Source: an archaeon (GTDB taxonomy: Archaea; Hydrothermarchaeota; Hydrothermarchaeia; JALTZZ01; JALUTC01). From it: 6,494 nucleotides of DNA. The notes under the pieces are model-generated. The model saw only the letters and a program-made list of their open reading frames with translations, was not told where the DNA came from and did not search any database. The stretch is taken from NCBI GenBank assembly GCA_027058345.1, contig JALUTC010000025.1, forward strand, positions 1 through 6,494, read 5' to 3'. Of this stretch, positions 5,346 through 6,494 are shown one piece after another (the first letter of the stretch is position 1; every line of letters begins with the position of its first letter). The translations under genes and the position numbers were made by a program.

Positions 5346-6152
5346 ATGATAGTTAGCTTCGTATCAGGTAAGGGTGGGATTGGAAAGAGCATGATTGCAG
5401 CGAATGTAGCATATGGATTGGCAAAGAATCTACCTGATAAGGATGTGATTCTAATCTCTGCAGATGTTTCAGCAAGGACTTCCGAGCTATTAATAAGTAG
5501 CTTTGAGAAGAAATACGGATGGATAGAATATTTGAAAAGCAATTTATTACCTGAAGAGATATTGGCACCATCAAATTTGCTCGATAACCTTTACATAGTA
5601 TATTCGAGCAAAAATTCCCTAACACTTCATGGAGAATTCCCTGATCACATGATACCACATGTAGCGAGAAAGATATTGATGTTCAAAAACTTCTTCAAGG
5701 ATAAAATCATAATAATAGATGCACCTGCAGGAAAAACAAAAGACCATGCATTGTATTGCCTATATTTTGAACCGGTTTTGGTTACGACTCCAATGGATGC
5801 AGATTTGGAAGGGACAAAATTGTTTAAGAAGGCGATTGAAAATCGTGCGAGAATGATTGGTATAAAAAGTAATGTTTGGAAAGGCGTCATAATAAACAAG
5901 GTCGTAAAGCCAAGGGAGGAAATATTGAAAGTTGTTCAAGCTTTAAACATAACAAATGTAATAGGATGGGTTCCGGCTGATAGATGTCTTGAGAAAATAT
6001 CCGGAATTCATTACGATAGATGCCAAAGATTGAGGGAGTATTTCGATAGAATAATAGAAAACCTTTTCAACGTTAAATTGAAGAAGAAAAAGTCTTTTAG
6101 CCTTTTTGACATGATAAGAAAGTTTTACAATTTTAAATCCAAAAAGATTTAG
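5346..6152 (+). CDS. ParA/MinD-family ATPase with basic amphipathic C-terminus
   Basis: A 268-residue deviant-Walker ATPase. Visible: Walker A KGGIGKS at 9-15 with signature Lys9 and catalytic Lys14; Asp40 in 'LISADVSA' (Walker A'); Walker B 'IIIIDAPAG' with Asp125; 'TTPMDADLEGTKLF' at 147-160 and 'IINKV' at 182-186. These proteins dimerise with ATP and position DNA, pili or other machines. The C-terminus (240-268) is Lys-rich with a probable amphipathic helix (FSLFDMIRKFYNF), similar in kind to the MinD membrane-targeting tail, so it may bind the membrane. The next gene, 2 nt after its stop, encodes an RHH protein, which also fits a SegA/ParA partition role. I cannot choose between pilus/DNA-machine positioning and plasmid partition. 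It is divergent from the HerA-type ATPase and shares its promoter region. Confidence 0.88.
   Translation: MIVSFVSGKGGIGKSMIAANVAYGLAKNLPDKDVILISADVSARTSELLISSFEKKYGWIEYLKSNLLPEEILAPSNLLDNLYIVYSSKNSLTLHGEFPDHMIPHVARKILMFKNFFKDKIIIIDAPAGKTKDHALYCLYFEPVLVTTPMDADLEGTKLFKKAIENRARMIGIKSNVWKGVIINKVVKPREEILKVVQALNITNVIGWVPADRCLEKISGIHYDRCQRLREYFDRIIENLFNVKLKKKKSFSLFDMIRKFYNFKSKKI
6132..6145 (+). promoter_or_regulatory. Promoter for the RHH gene, copy of the 1518 element
   Basis: TTTAAATCCAAAAA is identical over 14 nt to the element upstream of the 137-residue gene (1518-1531). It begins 23 nt before the ATG at 6155, against 24 nt there. It lies within the last codons of the ParA-like gene. The RHH gene has no ribosome site, so a separate leaderless transcript is likely in addition to the ParA one. 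Confidence 0.5.
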
Positions 6153-6154
6153 AC

Positions 6155-6331
6155 ATGACAAGGGTTGAAAGGATAACGGTTGGCATATCAAGTAGAAAGA
6201 GGAAGATAATAGAAAAATTGGTTGAGGAAGGATATTACAATAGCTTGAACGAATTCGTATTAATAGCGATAGATAATTATCTTAGGGAAGTTTTAAAGGT
6301 TTATAGGATAGATGGTTCACCAAATCATTGA
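6155..6331 (+). CDS. Ribbon-helix-helix (CopG/ParD/SegB-like) DNA-binding protein
   Basis: A 58-residue protein, translated by hand. It has the RHH layout: a beta strand (RVERITVGIS, 3-12), helix one (SRKRKIIEKLVEEG, 13-26), then the typical 'YYNSLNEFVLIAIDNYLREVL' turn and helix two (27-47). RHH dimers insert paired strands in the DNA major groove. The basic residues on the strand and helix one (R3, R6, R14, K15, R16, K17) fit DNA contact. It begins 2 nt after the ParA-like stop. In archaeal SegAB and in bacterial type Ib partition, an RHH-fold protein is the DNA-binding partner of the ParA-family ATPase; SegB itself is longer (about 109 residues). Alternatives are a simple autoregulator or an antitoxin with no toxin in view. 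It has its own TATA-like element at -23. Confidence 0.82.
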   Translation: MTRVERITVGISSRKRKIIEKLVEEGYYNSLNEFVLIAIDNYLREVLKVYRIDGSPNH

Positions 6332-6494
6332 AATTGCATTCGTAATATCTATAGTAATCTTCGGAAGCTTCATAATCTTTTCACTATCTCAGGAAGCAAT
6401 ATTGAAAAAGGAAAAGGTTTCGGAGCAAAGTCTCGTTGCAAAATTGTTATTAAAATTCCTCGAAGACTCAGGAATAAACGATGACATAAGATAT
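6312..6494 (+). CDS. Partial single-span membrane protein, N-terminus only
   Basis: The first 61 codons of a gene that runs off the right edge, overlapping the RHH gene by 20 nt. The start MVHQIIEIAFVISIVIFGSF leads directly into one membrane span (about 5-25), then a charged segment (QEAILKKEKVSEQ) and a probable helix (SLVAKLLLKFLEDSG). With no basic leader before the span, it does not look like an archaeal class III prepilin, though a minor pilin-like protein cannot be excluded. An N-anchored protein with a cytoplasmic or external helical domain is the plainest reading. AGGA precedes the ATG by only 3 nt, a weak ribosome site, so translation may be coupled to the RHH gene. I do not recognise the family. 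Confidence 0.65.
   Translation, partial: MVHQIIEIAFVISIVIFGSFIIFSLSQEAILKKEKVSEQSLVAKLLLKFLEDSGINDDIRY

Noticed and set aside
5321..6191. Minus-strand open frames at 5321-5542, 5353-5658, 5645-5899 and 5943-6191
   Set aside because: Antisense to the intact ParA-like gene and the RHH gene; Ser/Leu/Phe-rich shadow composition.
1..6494. tRNA, rRNA, CRISPR array, insertion sequence or att-type direct repeat
   Set aside because: I looked for a GTTCGAATC-type T-arm, evenly spaced repeats and transposase motifs and found none; the window is almost fully coding.

Overview
The window looks like thermophilic archaeal DNA, either a small compact chromosome or a plasmid/integrated element. Base composition is roughly one third G+C. 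Arginine is mostly AGA/AGG and isoleucine often ATA. First genes of transcription units lack a Shine-Dalgarno sequence and carry a TTTAAA/TTAAGG-type TATA element about 24-27 nt before the start codon, which suggests leaderless transcripts. Some internal operon genes do have a GGTGA/GAGGTG ribosome site. The protein families (archaeal FlaK/PibD-type prepilin peptidase, FlaJ-like platform protein, HerA-type ATPase, AbrB and ribbon-helix-helix regulators) agree with an archaeon. I cannot name the species.

Layout, left to right. Positions 1-1497 hold a three-gene minus-strand operon: a 159-residue unknown protein, a 302-residue polytopic membrane protein that may be VirB6/CedA-like, and the start of another membrane protein running off the left edge. 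Positions 1542-2137 hold two plus-strand genes: a 137-residue basic unknown and an AbrB-like small regulator. A 75-residue four-cysteine protein (2140-2367, minus) meets them tail to tail. Positions 2412-4129 hold a FlaJ/TadC/GspF-like platform protein and a prepilin peptidase. They converge, with a 51-nt overlap, on a HerA-type ATPase (4079-5302, minus). Divergent from that ATPase are a ParA/MinD-like ATPase (5346-6152), a 58-residue ribbon-helix-helix protein (6155-6331) and the start of a single-span membrane protein (6312 to the right edge). The last three are too short or too partial to be obvious ORFs, or are edge fragments, and I translated them by hand.

How they may work together. A platform protein plus a prepilin peptidase implies a type IV pilus or archaellum-like assembly system; its secretion ATPase and pilins must lie outside the window. 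A HerA/VirB4-type ATPase together with a VirB6/CedA-like membrane protein is the core pairing of the archaeal Ced DNA importer and of conjugation machines. Both kinds of part within 6.5 kb, next to a ParA-RHH pair that resembles the SegAB partition system, suggest a DNA-transfer or DNA-uptake locus, possibly on a mobile element. This is inference: the VirB6/CedA assignment is only moderate.

The most striking non-coding feature is promoter architecture. All three divergent gene pairs are separated by 43-44 nt and appear to share one (near-)palindromic TATA-like element that serves both strands. Two further promoters carry exact copies of parts of the first divergent promoter (17 nt and 14 nt), embedded in the end of the preceding gene. 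No tRNA, rRNA, CRISPR array, transposase or long repeat was seen, and no gene-free stretch exceeds 50 nt.
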